From assembly GCA_013286795.1 (NCBI GenBank), contig JABDFA010000002.1, forward strand, positions 55,929 through 119,928: a stretch of DNA of 64,000 nucleotides, in the 5' to 3' direction. The notes under the pieces were generated by a model, which made no database searches, had not been told where the DNA came from, and worked only from the letters and a program-made list of their open reading frames with translations. The stretch is from Candidatus Babelota bacterium. Lineage in GTDB: Bacteria; Babelota; Babeliae; Babelales; JABDEC01. Position 1 is the first letter of the stretch. Each line of letters opens with the position of its first letter. Below, one piece after another: positions 19,471-29,538 of the stretch. The position numbers and the translations under genes are program-made.

Positions 19471-19536
19471 ACCAGTCATCCTGAGGGAAGTGACTAATTG
19501 TGCTTAAGCACAATTAGGAACGAAGTCGAAGGATCT
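19471..19536. repeat. Dispersed GC-rich repeat with perfect palindrome insert
   Basis: It begins ACCAGTCATCCTGAGGGAAG and ends CGAAGTCGAAGGATC, like the copy at 13461-13506, but the centre is replaced by a perfect 24-bp palindrome at 19494-19517 (CTAATTGTGCTT and its reverse complement). It overlaps the 3' end of the GIY-YIG gene and encodes that protein's last residues (EILRLRS). Confidence 0.85.
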
Positions 19537-19822
19537 CTTTCTCTTTCTTTGTAACAAATCCTTCCAATGCTTCCCATCCATGATTTATTAAAACTTCTTT
19601 TTTATCTCTTGTCCAACCTTTTAACTTGTGCTCTGCATTAAATGCTTCGGTTCTAGTTGAAAATTCTTCAAGAAATACCAGCTGAACTGGCAAAAGCGCA
19701 GCAGTGTACACACTGGCTTTACCTTCAGCATGCTCACATAATCTTTTTTCTATATTATCAGTATGACCGACATAATAAGCGCCATTTCTGCATCTTAAAA
19801 TATAAACATAAAATGGTTTCAT
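19514..19822 (-). CDS. GIY-YIG nuclease-family protein (UPF0213-like)
   Basis: The 102-residue single-domain protein begins FYVYILRCRNGAYYVGHTDN, which contains the GIY-YIG strands (YVYI, YYVGH), then the catalytic Arg region KRLCEHAEG, then the family's EHKLKGWTRDKKEVLI helix. Such small proteins are predicted endonucleases of unclear role. The gene lies between inverted copies of the dispersed repeat (19471-19536 and 19832-19875), and the repeat supplies its C-terminal codons. This makes it a candidate mobiliser of the repeats, by analogy with RAYT and REP sequences. Confidence 0.9.
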   Translation of the reverse strand: MKPFYVYILRCRNGAYYVGHTDNIEKRLCEHAEGKASVYTAALLPVQLVFLEEFSTRTEAFNAEHKLKGWTRDKKEVLINHGWEALEGFVTKKEKEILRLRS

Positions 19823-19831
19823 TTTAAAAAT

Positions 19832-19875
19832 GATCCTTCGACTCCGCGCTTCGCGCTTCCCTCAGGATGACCGGC
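19832..19875. repeat. Dispersed GC-rich repeat, inverted copy
   Basis: Reads GATCCTTCGACTCCGCGC, TTCGCGCTTCCCTCAGGATG, ACCGG. It is the reverse complement of the 13461-13506 copy and is inverted relative to 19471-19536, enclosing the GIY-YIG gene. Confidence 0.87.
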
Positions 19876-19997
19876 GGACAATAATTTTTTACTCATCATT
19901 AACACAAATAGATAGGAGTTTATAACCACTCAAATCACCTTGCTTTACATTAATTATACGTCAATATCAAATGATAGTAAAAAGGTCTATTAAATGG

Positions 19998-20028
19998 AAA
20001 TAGCCTGATTTTTACATCAGGCTATTTG
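19998..20028 (-). terminator. Stem-loop downstream of groEL
   Basis: A perfect 12-bp stem (AAATAGCCTGAT with its complement, 6-base loop) lies 24 bp after the groEL stop. The T-rich side (ATTTGTTT) is better on the plus strand, so termination of groEL would rely on the T's inside the stem. Confidence 0.6.
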
Positions 20029-20050
20029 TTTCATGACTTGTTATAAGAAA

Positions 20051-22044
<1,994 letters not shown>

Positions 22045-22170
22045 AATCCTTACCTCTTAAAATTGTTAATCCATTACCATTATATTAAAATAATAACTAA
22101 AATTTGTTATTTTACAATCAGTTTCTACGGAATAAAAAATCTTTAAGAACACCAACAGAGCTAGTTTTGA

Positions 22171-22569
22171 CTAGTTTTTTTCATCCTTAGATACCTTTTC
22201 TATAAATTCTTTAACTTTTTCAGGAGTAGGTTGATAAATATCTAATATATTGCCACTCGGATCCTTTATACTAGCCATAATTCCATGGACAGATACTTTT
22301 GGATCAATTATAAACTGTATTCCATTCTCTTCAATATCTTTCTGAAATAGATTAATATCTTCAACTTCCAGAACTATTCCTGAGTGACGATCAAATGGTT
22401 CAGTACTAGTTGGACATAAGCCTAATTTAATTGACCCAACCATAAATTCGGCCCAGTTATTTTTTAAATGAAATTTTACAGAAAACCCAATATTTTTATA
22501 AAAATCCACAGCTTTTTCTATATCATGCTGCATCAAAATCAACATTCCAACTTTAACCTGATTTTTCAC
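22171..22569 (-). CDS. VOC (glyoxalase/bleomycin resistance) family protein
   Basis: The 132-residue protein shows one vicinal-oxygen-chelate module repeated twice: AVDFYKNIGFSVKFH with AEFMVGSIKLGLCP in the first half, and GIVLEVEDINLFQKDI with IMASIKDPSGNILDIYQP in the second. The terminal DPSGN.ldiyqp phrase is characteristic. The substrate is unknown; such proteins may be lyases, dioxygenases or binding proteins. It is a single gene upstream of groES on the same strand, separated by 126 bp. Confidence 0.85.
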   Translation of the reverse strand: MKNQVKVGMLILMQHDIEKAVDFYKNIGFSVKFHLKNNWAEFMVGSIKLGLCPTSTEPFDRHSGIVLEVEDINLFQKDIEENGIQFIIDPKVSVHGIMASIKDPSGNILDIYQPTPEKVKEFIEKVSKDEKN

Positions 22570-22673
22570 AATATCTCCATAATACCAGTTATTTTATTTT
22601 ACCCTTGCAGCCTCCAATTTTACAGGTAAAATTTAAAATATCAAATCACATATAATACAGATAGCATTTTTAT

Positions 22674-22713
22674 TTGACTTTTTGGTTTATACATGCTAAT
22701 TTCACATTATACT
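22674..22713 (+). promoter_or_regulatory. Weak promoter candidate before the 22.7-kb ankyrin-family genes
   Basis: TTGACT at 22674-22679 is followed after 17 bases by TAATTT in an extended TGC context; a better -10 (TATACT, 22708-22713) is too far away. The following gene has a strong AAGGAGG site. Confidence 0.3.
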
Positions 22714-22750
22714 ATTTTTTAATAAAATATATTAAACCAAGGAGGCTCTT

Positions 22751-23500
22751 ATGAAATTATGGTTAAAATTATTAACAGTTGCTACCCTGATGTCATTTAC
22801 AGGATTATTATATTCAGCTGAGAACAAGGAAAATTCTGAACAAAAAGAAGATATCGAAGAAATTGTCCATAATTTTGTAAATATGGCAGGTATTCAAAAA
22901 CTACATCCTACTTTCTACAAATTTATACAAATATTACAAGATAATAAAACAGATATTAATAATATTAATAATAATACTGGCGGAACATTATTAATGTTTA
23001 TAATAAAAATGGCACATAAAATTAATAGTTCTAACTATGTAGACACAGTAAAAGATCTACTTTTAACTCGAGAAAGCGTCCAATACCATATAGAACAATT
23101 AACACTTATACCCACAGAACAATTAGATGATACTACTAGAAATGCAGTAGAATCACAGCTTCAAGTAGGAAGAAATTTGTTGAATAGGTATATTGAAAGA
23201 GTTGAAGAAAGTAATATATCTTTCTTAAAAGAAAACTATAAAATGCTTTTAGACGCTATAAAATCATTATTACCGAATGTTAATGATTTTTATATAAGAA
23301 ACAGTAATGGCGACACAGTATTTGATTCTCTAAAAATGAAAAAAGGATCAGGGCCAGAATTTTATTCTGAAGAAGTCGATGCAGAAATTACTCCTCTTTT
23401 AAATCAAGCATTAGAAAGACGTAAAATTGTTGTGAGGCAACACATGAATGAACATCTCATACCTCAATTACAAAATATTGTTTTTGAGTATGCCGTATAA
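22751..23500 (+). CDS. Secreted protein, F-box-like C-terminus, paralogue B1
   Basis: A signal peptide (LLTVATLMSFTGLLYSAE) is followed by an acidic segment and helical repeats that no longer read as clear ankyrin units (KIDINNINNNTGGTLLMFII is a trace). The C-terminus RQHMNEHLIPQLQNIVFEY is identical to that of the next gene. Its pattern, proline followed by spaced hydrophobics and a final Tyr, resembles the first helix of an F-box. AAGGAGG eight bases before the ATG sets the start. It is tandem with B2 (36 bp apart). Function is inferred only as a secreted host-directed protein. Confidence 0.8.
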   Translation: MKLWLKLLTVATLMSFTGLLYSAENKENSEQKEDIEEIVHNFVNMAGIQKLHPTFYKFIQILQDNKTDINNINNNTGGTLLMFIIKMAHKINSSNYVDTVKDLLLTRESVQYHIEQLTLIPTEQLDDTTRNAVESQLQVGRNLLNRYIERVEESNISFLKENYKMLLDAIKSLLPNVNDFYIRNSNGDTVFDSLKMKKGSGPEFYSEEVDAEITPLLNQALERRKIVVRQHMNEHLIPQLQNIVFEYAV

Positions 23501-23536
23501 ATTTTATTTTAATTTTAAACTAGATAGGAGGTTACT

Positions 23537-24538
23537 ATGAAACTATTTTTACGATTATTAACAATTACTACCCTGATATCAGCAACAGAATTATTATATT
23601 CAGCTGAGAAAAAAGAAAGATCTGAAGCAACTACTTCCTTTTCAACTAAAGCTAAGATTATAGGTCCTAACAAAATGCTCTTTTGTGGCGTAGCAAAAAA
23701 TTCAATAGATCTTGTTAAAAAAGCCCTTTCACAAGGTGCAGATATTAATTTTAGATACTCTAATGGTTATACCTGTTTAATGTATGCCTCTGAAAAAGGA
23801 TTTTTGGATATAGTAAAATTATTAATAGAAAATAACGCTAATCCCAACATTCAAAATCTCGATGGATACACAGCTTTGATGTTAGCTTCTAAAGAAGAAC
23901 ACGTAGATGTAGAAGAAGTCCTATTATATACCAACACCGAATTAAATTATCCTACTATTTTTAAATTATTAAGTCGTGATAATCTTTTTAGAAAAGCATG
24001 GTTAAGACCTGTTTTTAATGAGATTATACAAAAATTGCAGACTAATAAAATAGATATTAATAATGTTAGAGATCTTCACGGATTCACCATCTTAATGTAC
24101 CTGTTAAACGAGGCAAGGCACAGTTTTAGTTGGGTTTCCTACATTAATAAAACAAAAAAAACAGATGAGCTAGCAATAATAAATGAAGAAATAATGAGAA
24201 CAAAATTTGATATAATACAAACTCCAAATGGACCTGATTCTATTATTCTTAGAGACTCGCTTAAAAATCTCAATAACTGGCTTATTGCACTAGACAGTTC
24301 TGTATGGGAATATAACTATAAAACTATTCTAGAAGCTATAAAATTACTATTGCCATATGTTAAAGATTTTTACGCAATGAATAATTTTGACGAAACAGTA
24401 TTCGATTATGCTGAGTTTCCAGAACTTGCTGATATTTTAAATCAAGGACTAGAAACTCGTAAAGTTTCTATGAGACAACACATGAATGAACATCTCATAC
24501 CTCAATTACAAAATATTGTTTTTGAGTATAGTGTGTAA
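23537..24538 (+). CDS. Secreted ankyrin-repeat protein, paralogue B2
   Basis: Signal peptide (LLTITTLISATELLYSAE) close to that of B1, then at least two canonical ankyrin repeats (GYTCLMYASEKGFLDIVKLL, NLDGYTALMLASKEEHVDVE) around residues 65-135, a degenerate central part, and the shared C-terminal RQHMNEHLIPQLQNIVFEY. The 333-residue protein is longer than B1, which has lost the intact ankyrins. The identical tails against diverged middles suggest the tail is under selection. A strong terminator follows. Confidence 0.88.
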   Translation: MKLFLRLLTITTLISATELLYSAEKKERSEATTSFSTKAKIIGPNKMLFCGVAKNSIDLVKKALSQGADINFRYSNGYTCLMYASEKGFLDIVKLLIENNANPNIQNLDGYTALMLASKEEHVDVEEVLLYTNTELNYPTIFKLLSRDNLFRKAWLRPVFNEIIQKLQTNKIDINNVRDLHGFTILMYLLNEARHSFSWVSYINKTKKTDELAIINEEIMRTKFDIIQTPNGPDSIILRDSLKNLNNWLIALDSSVWEYNYKTILEAIKLLLPYVKDFYAMNNFDETVFDYAEFPELADILNQGLETRKVSMRQHMNEHLIPQLQNIVFEYSV

Positions 24539-24561
24539 GTTAACAAAAGAGCATAAAACTT

Positions 24562-24594
24562 AAAGAGCCGGGAAAACTCCTGGCTCTTTTTTTT
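24562..24594 (+). terminator. Rho-independent terminator
   Basis: AAAGAGCCGGG and CCTGGCTCTTT pair around a short AAAACT loop and run into a T tract (TTTTTTTT) between the convergent B2 and rho genes. Confidence 0.9.
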
Positions 24595-24596
24595 AG

Positions 24597-25871
24597 TTAT
24601 TCACTTATAGCTTTTTTATTTATAGCATCAAGAAATTCTTCATTTGTCTTATATTTCTTAATTTTATCGATTAAGAATTCCATAGATTCTATTTGATTCA
24701 TATTAGAAAGCATTTTCTGCATGACCCAAACTTTATTAAGGGTATCTTCAGGAAGAAGCAAATCATCTCTTCTAGTTCCTGATGCCATAAGATCAAACGC
24801 AGGAAAAACTCGTCTATTAGAAAGCTTACGAGTTAAATGCATTTCCATATTTCCCGTTCCCTTAAATTCTTCATAAATTACATCATCCATCTTAGAACCG
24901 GTTTCTATCAATGCAGAAGCAATAATAGTTAATGAACCTCCTTCTTCAGTATTACGAGCTGCCCCAAAGAATCTCTTTGGATACTGTAAAGCATTAGCAT
25001 CAACACCACCCGTTAATATTCTTCCAGAAACAGGAGCTGTAGAATTGTATGCTCTTGCAAGCCTAGTTATAGAATCAAGTAATATAACAACATCCTTTCC
25101 TGATTCAACCAATCTTTTTGCCTTTTCAAGAACTATTTCTGCTACTTGAACATGTCTACTTGCAGATTCATCAAATGTAGAACTTACAACTTCAACATTT
25201 TTACCTTTAACGGTTCTACTTATATCAGCAACTTCTTCTGGACGCTCGTCTACAAGTAAATAAATTAAATAAATATCTGGATGATTTGCTAACAAACTAA
25301 GAGCAATTTCTTTAAGAAGAACGGTTTTTCCAGCCTTAGGAGGAGCTACAATCAAACCACGCTGACCTTTACCTATTGGCGAAAATAGATCCATAATTCG
25401 CGTAGAAACAATAGAAGGATCAAACTCGAGATTAAATTTTTTATTAGGATAAAGAGGCGTTAATCTATCAAAATTTGGGCGATCAATTAACTTAGCTGGA
25501 TCATCAAAATTTACTTTATTAACTTTTAATAAGGCAAAATATTTTTCACCTTCTTTTGGTCTTCTTATGGTGCCATTTACTATATCACCTGTTCTTAAAT
25601 TAAATCTTCTTATTTGTGAAGGTGATACGTATATATCATCTGATCCTGAAATATAATCATATTTTTGCGATCTTAAAAATCCAAATCCATCCGGTAATTT
25701 TTCCAATACACCTTCAACTTCTATCTCAATGTCAGGATTTTTTTGTATATAATCAATTCTATTAAGAAGCTGATCCTTAGACATTACACTAGCACCTACA
25801 ATACCCAACCTTCTTGCGTACTGAGTTAACTCGATAAAAGATAAACCTTTTAATTCTTCATAGGTTCTCAT
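24597..25871 (-). CDS. rho: Transcription termination factor Rho
   Basis: Rho is the hexameric RNA helicase for factor-dependent termination. The 424-residue protein has the N-terminal Rho_N helix pair ([20 protein letters not shown]), the RNA-binding cold-shock-like domain ([29 protein letters not shown]), Walker A APPKAGKT at 176-183, Walker [16 protein letters not shown], and the Q/R-loop region after TGGVD. There is no N-terminal insertion. The gene is monocistronic. Confidence 0.98.
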   Translation of the reverse strand: MRTYEELKGLSFIELTQYARRLGIVGASVMSKDQLLNRIDYIQKNPDIEIEVEGVLEKLPDGFGFLRSQKYDYISGSDDIYVSPSQIRRFNLRTGDIVNGTIRRPKEGEKYFALLKVNKVNFDDPAKLIDRPNFDRLTPLYPNKKFNLEFDPSIVSTRIMDLFSPIGKGQRGLIVAPPKAGKTVLLKEIALSLLANHPDIYLIYLLVDERPEEVADISRTVKGKNVEVVSSTFDESASRHVQVAEIVLEKAKRLVESGKDVVILLDSITRLARAYNSTAPVSGRILTGGVDANALQYPKRFFGAARNTEEGGSLTIIASALIETGSKMDDVIYEEFKGTGNMEMHLTRKLSNRRVFPAFDLMASGTRRDDLLLPEDTLNKVWVMQKMLSNMNQIESMEFLIDKIKKYKTNEEFLDAINKKAISE

Positions 25872-26008
25872 TCATATATCCTCTACAAATGATGCATAAG
25901 CATCTGATTGACATTTAAAAAAATTACTGATTGTTTTTAGATCAAAAATACAAAATGACTTGTTAGCGAATAAGGTTTTTTTAAAAGCTTAAATACAAAA
26001 CTTTTAAA

Positions 26009-26875
26009 CTACTTTTCACCTTTATATAACATAAGCATAACAGGACTTGCAATGTAAATGGAAGAATATGTTCCAAAAACTATTCCAACTGCTAATGCCA
26101 ATGATAAGTTTCTCAAAATTTCACCACCAACGGCTATAAGCGCAATAACAACCAAAAACGTAGCAAAACTAGTTAAAATTGTACGTCTTAATGTTTGATT
26201 TATGCTTACATTTACTATTTCTTCGATAGAATGACCTTTCATCTTAGAAATATTTTTTCTTATTTGATTATAAATAACAATAGTATCATTCACAGAATAT
26301 CCAAGTATTGCCAATATTGCCGCAATTACATCCATAGATATTTCTTTATTTGCTACTAAAAAGAAGGCTAAAATAACAACTGCATCATGAAATAAAGAAA
26401 CTATAGCTCCTACAGAAAAGGAAAATTTAAATCTTAATGTTATATAAACCAACATTAAAAGCAACGCTATCAAAATAGCTTTTAAGGAATTCAGACGTAA
26501 TGATGCGCCAACACCTGCACCTACACCGTCTGTTTGTAAAATCGTAATCTCTCCTTCCCTAAACTCTTCTTTAAGCGAATTTTTAATTTTCTCTGCTACA
26601 CCGGTAACATCACTTGAAAAGTCTTGAACTCTTACTAAAACTTCAGATGGGGAAAATTCTCTAGTATCTACTCCCTTATATCCTTGATTTTTTAAAACAT
26701 CTTTAACTTTTTCAGAACTTACATTCTGTGAAAACTTTAATAATATCTGCGTTCCACCTGTAAAATCTACACTATAGTTAAAGCCACCTCTATAAAAATA
26801 GGCTCCTATAGTAACAACAAAAATCAGTATGGAAAAAATACCACATATTAAACGATACTTTAAAAAATCAATCAT
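26009..26875 (-). CDS. secF: Protein translocase subunit SecF
   Basis: SecF with SecD uses the proton-motive force to help export at the periplasmic side. Six membrane segments flank a periplasmic domain; the first is LICGIFSILIFVVTIGAYF, the domain begins YSVDFTGGTQILLKF, and the fourth carries the NDTIVIYNQIR signature. I chose the ATG at 26875, giving 288 residues, because a GGAG sits six bases upstream; a start ten codons earlier also exists. SecD is not adjacent, unusual since secD and secF are normally paired. Confidence 0.95.
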   Translation of the reverse strand: MIDFLKYRLICGIFSILIFVVTIGAYFYRGGFNYSVDFTGGTQILLKFSQNVSSEKVKDVLKNQGYKGVDTREFSPSEVLVRVQDFSSDVTGVAEKIKNSLKEEFREGEITILQTDGVGAGVGASLRLNSLKAILIALLLMLVYITLRFKFSFSVGAIVSLFHDAVVILAFFLVANKEISMDVIAAILAILGYSVNDTIVIYNQIRKNISKMKGHSIEEIVNVSINQTLRRTILTSFATFLVVIALIAVGGEILRNLSLALAVGIVFGTYSSIYIASPVMLMLYKGEK

Positions 26876-26923
26876 TACGCTCTCCGAATTAACATTTAAA
26901 GACATTGTTCATAAACTGCAATT

Positions 26924-27181
26924 TTACAAAGATTTAACTATTGAAACATACCTGCGACCTTTAGGTCCATGGTGAAACTTAATCAATCCTGAACCAATAG
27001 CAAACAATGTATCATCGCTGCCCTTACCTACATTTTTTCCCGGATGAAACCTTGTTCCTCTTTGCCTTACTATAATTTCACCGCCATTAACTTCTTGTCC
27101 ATCAAAAAGCTTTACGCCTAAACGTTTACTTATACTATCTCGACCATTGGAAGTCGAACCACCGGCTTTACTAGTTGCCAT
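26924..27181 (-). CDS. rpmA: 50S ribosomal protein L27
   Basis: The 85-residue protein begins [20 protein letters not shown], has [20 protein letters not shown] and [19 protein letters not shown], and ends within the [13 protein letters not shown] region, all typical. L27 reaches toward the peptidyl transferase centre. Its usual neighbour rplU (L21) is absent; secF follows and thyX precedes, a rearranged order. No long N-terminal leader requiring cleavage is visible. Confidence 0.98.
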   Translation of the reverse strand: MATSKAGGSTSNGRDSISKRLGVKLFDGQEVNGGEIIVRQRGTRFHPGKNVGKGSDDTLFAIGSGLIKFHHGPKGRRYVSIVKSL

Positions 27182-27296
27182 CGTTATCCTTTAATTTTGT
27201 GTTTTATTTACTAAATTAGACAGAACCATAGAAAATAAGAGACTATTAACTATATGTATCAATGATGCCATTATTTACCAAAAAGTCAAACCCTTC

Positions 27297-28010
27297 TTAA
27301 GCCTTATTCAAATTTATCGCCTTCCATTGCTCAAGAGCTACGCTAAAATAAGGGTAGGCTAAATCTAACATAGCCTTAGCGTAAACTCTAATTTCTAACT
27401 GGGCCCCTGGATCCAATCTTAATCTTAAAAAATGCATTAATGAGTGTAAATTACAAGTAAAAATAAACTCCGTATAGGTACACACAGGAAGCAATCCTCT
27501 AGCCTGTTCCCTGCATACGCCACTTTCAAGTAATGAATTATATGCCTGCACAGCTTCTTCTAAGGATTTTTTGTATTTTTGCATTATTTCATCATTTTCA
27601 AATGTTCCAAAAGAAGCCTGTCTATTAACTTTATCCTGAAATCTCCAATATTTGGGAATATAAAATTCCAACGGAGCTTTAACATACCTATAACTTATTT
27701 CATTATATGAATTCATTCTATGTCGCATCCATTGTCTGGCTACAAAAAGAGGCGTTTTTATTCTAAATGAAAGCTGATTATGTTCGAATGGACTAGTATG
27801 ATCATGCTCAATTAAATATTTAATTAAGTTCTTATCTTTATCTGTAATCTCTGTAACGAACTTTCCAAATGATACTCTAGCGGCATTTACAATATCTACG
27901 TCTGAACCTGAAACTCTGATAAGCTCCACAGAACTTATGCCATCTTCAAGTGGATCTATTTTTTTACCTAAATATTCTTTTTCAACTAATTTATTAGTAA
28001 CTTGTTCCAT
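27297..28010 (-). CDS. thyX: Flavin-dependent thymidylate synthase ThyX
   Basis: ThyX makes dTMP from dUMP using methylene-tetrahydrofolate and FAD. The signature RHRxxSxNExSxR is intact at residues 96-108 (RHRMNSYNEISYR). Further features are HTSPFEHNQLSF near residue 72 and, in the C-terminal half, FIFTCNLHSLMHFLRLRLDPGAQ with the catalytic Arg and dUMP-binding residues. At 237 residues it is normal. It implies either host folate or retained folate recycling. No dfrA is seen here. Confidence 0.97.
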   Translation of the reverse strand: MEQVTNKLVEKEYLGKKIDPLEDGISSVELIRVSGSDVDIVNAARVSFGKFVTEITDKDKNLIKYLIEHDHTSPFEHNQLSFRIKTPLFVARQWMRHRMNSYNEISYRYVKAPLEFYIPKYWRFQDKVNRQASFGTFENDEIMQKYKKSLEEAVQAYNSLLESGVCREQARGLLPVCTYTEFIFTCNLHSLMHFLRLRLDPGAQLEIRVYAKAMLDLAYPYFSVALEQWKAINLNKA

Positions 28011-28085
28011 ATTGTACCTAAAAGTTAAAATTTATTACATACTAATAAAATAAATCAAATCAAAAATTTTTAAAGATTTATAATT

Positions 28086-28472
28086 CTAACGACCCAATTT
28101 CATGTAATACCACACAAAATTTTGTAACCAGTCTTGTTTCTCGTTACAATGCCTTATATTCTTATAGTCTCCTTCAAAACATTGCATATCTTTATAGCCA
28201 ACATAAGGGAATGCCCATTTTGTTGGATTTCTTTTTAAGATTTGAGCCTCTAAATCCGCTAAATTGTTTCTAAGCATTTCACATTCTTCTTTACTTTCAA
28301 CACCTGTATGGCAAGTTACTATACCCTTAGATACGCAATTATTTGCATCTTCCTGAGATTTAATGGAACACTTCAAATCCTCTTCGCTCTTGGCTATATA
28401 CCATTTTGTGTTTGTAGTGATTGTAATATTGCAGAGAACTGCGATTGTAAATATAGATAACATTCTCTTCAT
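28086..28472 (-). CDS. Small Cys-containing secreted protein, paralogue C2
   Basis: A 128-residue exported protein with a signal peptide (RMLSIFTIAVLCNITITTNT), then WYIAKSEEDLKCS, six further cysteines at spaced positions (NNCVSKGIVTCHTGVESKEEC) and a C-terminal block YKDMQCFEGDYKNIRHC. The even cysteine number and spacing suggest disulfides formed outside the cytoplasm. The ATG at 28472 follows AGGAGG. It is tandem with C1, 28 bp downstream of it. No known family is recognised. Confidence 0.8.
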   Translation of the reverse strand: MKRMLSIFTIAVLCNITITTNTKWYIAKSEEDLKCSIKSQEDANNCVSKGIVTCHTGVESKEECEMLRNNLADLEAQILKRNPTKWAFPYVGYKDMQCFEGDYKNIRHCNEKQDWLQNFVWYYMKLGR

Positions 28473-28500
28473 AAACACCTCCTCTTTTTTAGACAAAATT

Positions 28501-28860
28501 TTACATACTATCAATTGTTTGTAGCTTATTATTATAGTATTGACAATCTCTTATATTCATATGCTCTCCTTCAAAACATTGCATATCTTTAAAGCCGTAA
28601 CCTTGAAAACCATAATATTTATTTTTAATTTTAGCATCCATTTCTGCTAATTCTTTTCTAATGGCTTCACATTTTTCTTTAGTATCAACTCCGGTATAAC
28701 ATGTTACCTTGCCCCTCCCTTTGCAAATTGCTGCAGCTCTCTTAGAATCAGCGGAACATTTTAGATCCTTTTCGCTCTTTGCTATATACCACTTAGTGTT
28801 TGTATGGACAGTAATATTAAAGAGAATTGCGATTGTAAATATAAATAATATCTTTTTCAT
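28501..28860 (-). CDS. Small Cys-containing secreted protein, paralogue C1
   Basis: A 119-residue paralogue of the following gene. The signal peptide (KKILFIFTIAILFNITVHTN) is followed by WYIAKSEKDLKCS, then CKGRGKVTCYTGVDTKEKC and YKDMQCFEGEHMNIRDCQ in equivalent form (FKDMQCFEGEHMNIRDC). Cysteine positions match C2, so the disulfide pattern is probably kept. AGGAGG precedes the ATG. Role unknown; likely periplasmic or released. Confidence 0.8.
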   Translation of the reverse strand: MKKILFIFTIAILFNITVHTNTKWYIAKSEKDLKCSADSKRAAAICKGRGKVTCYTGVDTKEKCEAIRKELAEMDAKIKNKYYGFQGYGFKDMQCFEGEHMNIRDCQYYNNKLQTIDSM

Positions 28861-29052
28861 AAATAATACCTCCTATTTTATAACCAAATCCATTATTTAC
28901 TATTATAAAATAACAGAACGGGTGAATGCAACAAAAAAATAAGAAAAATAGTCCAAAAAGAAGAATTTTTGCCATATTTGAGAACATGAATACGCAAATT
29001 AACTCTGAAAATTGTATGATAGGCAAAAACTACTAATAAAAACTAGCAAAAT

Positions 29053-29169
29053 CCGTTCGTGGTGAGTAGCCCATAGGGCGTATCGAATCCATGAACATAT
29101 TATAAATTCTTTATTTGAATTCATGGTTCGATACATTTTTGCTAACGCAAAAACACTCACCACGAACGG
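29053..29169. repeat. Dispersed inverted-arm repeat (CCGTTCGTGGTGAGT type)
   Basis: Arms CCGTTCGTGGTGAGT and ACTCACCACGAACGG face each other around two half-sites (CGTATCGAATCCATGAA and ATTCATGGTTCGATAC) and a small hairpin (TTTTTGCTAACGCAAAAA). It fills most of the 339-bp gap from 28861 to 29199, whose remainder shows nothing else. The copy at 33038-33154 is the same element in opposite orientation. Confidence 0.85.
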
Positions 29170-29199
29170 GTTTTAAGAATTTTAGTTTTCGAATTTGTG

Positions 29200-29523
29200 T
29201 TACTGCTTCTTTGCTATCTTATTAAAGCCAGCCTGGAAAGCAAACATAGAAAGAAAGGGATTAAAAGAAGCTGCAATACTACACAAAGCAGCTATGTTGT
29301 TGTCTATTTCAATCTTTTTTATCAAAGTTAAATACCCAATAGAATATTTGTACCAGAAATATATATTAGCAAATGGGATTATGACCAAAAATGCAGTTGG
29401 TATATCTGCCCCCGCACGTTTTAATTCTGTTTTGGTCTTAACGGCCCAATAAATAAAGTAGATACCAATTGTTATAATTGTAAGAATAAACACTGTCACT
29501 AGATCTCTATGTTTAATTTCCAT
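29200..29523 (-). CDS. DUF4234-like small membrane protein
   Basis: The 107-residue protein has three predicted membrane segments: LVTVFILTIITIGIYFIYWAV, then FLVIIPFANIYFWYKY, then a C-terminal hydrophobic stretch. The order (R/D)hhhh..lTlGIYfiyW followed by kt..El and a second segment with FA.IYfwyk matches the DUF4234 pattern. Function is unknown for that family. The ATG at 29523 has GAGGG five bases upstream and is preferred to the upstream TTG. Confidence 0.75.
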   Translation of the reverse strand: MEIKHRDLVTVFILTIITIGIYFIYWAVKTKTELKRAGADIPTAFLVIIPFANIYFWYKYSIGYLTLIKKIEIDNNIAALCSIAASFNPFLSMFAFQAGFNKIAKKQ

Positions 29524-29538
29524 AAACGCCCTCTTCAA

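Noticed and set aside
22045..22170. CIRCE operator upstream of groES
   Set aside because: No TTAGCACTC inverted repeat is present in the gap.
24562..24594. Terminator hairpin as a riboswitch or small RNA
   Set aside because: It is a simple stem with T tract between convergent genes, with no further structure.
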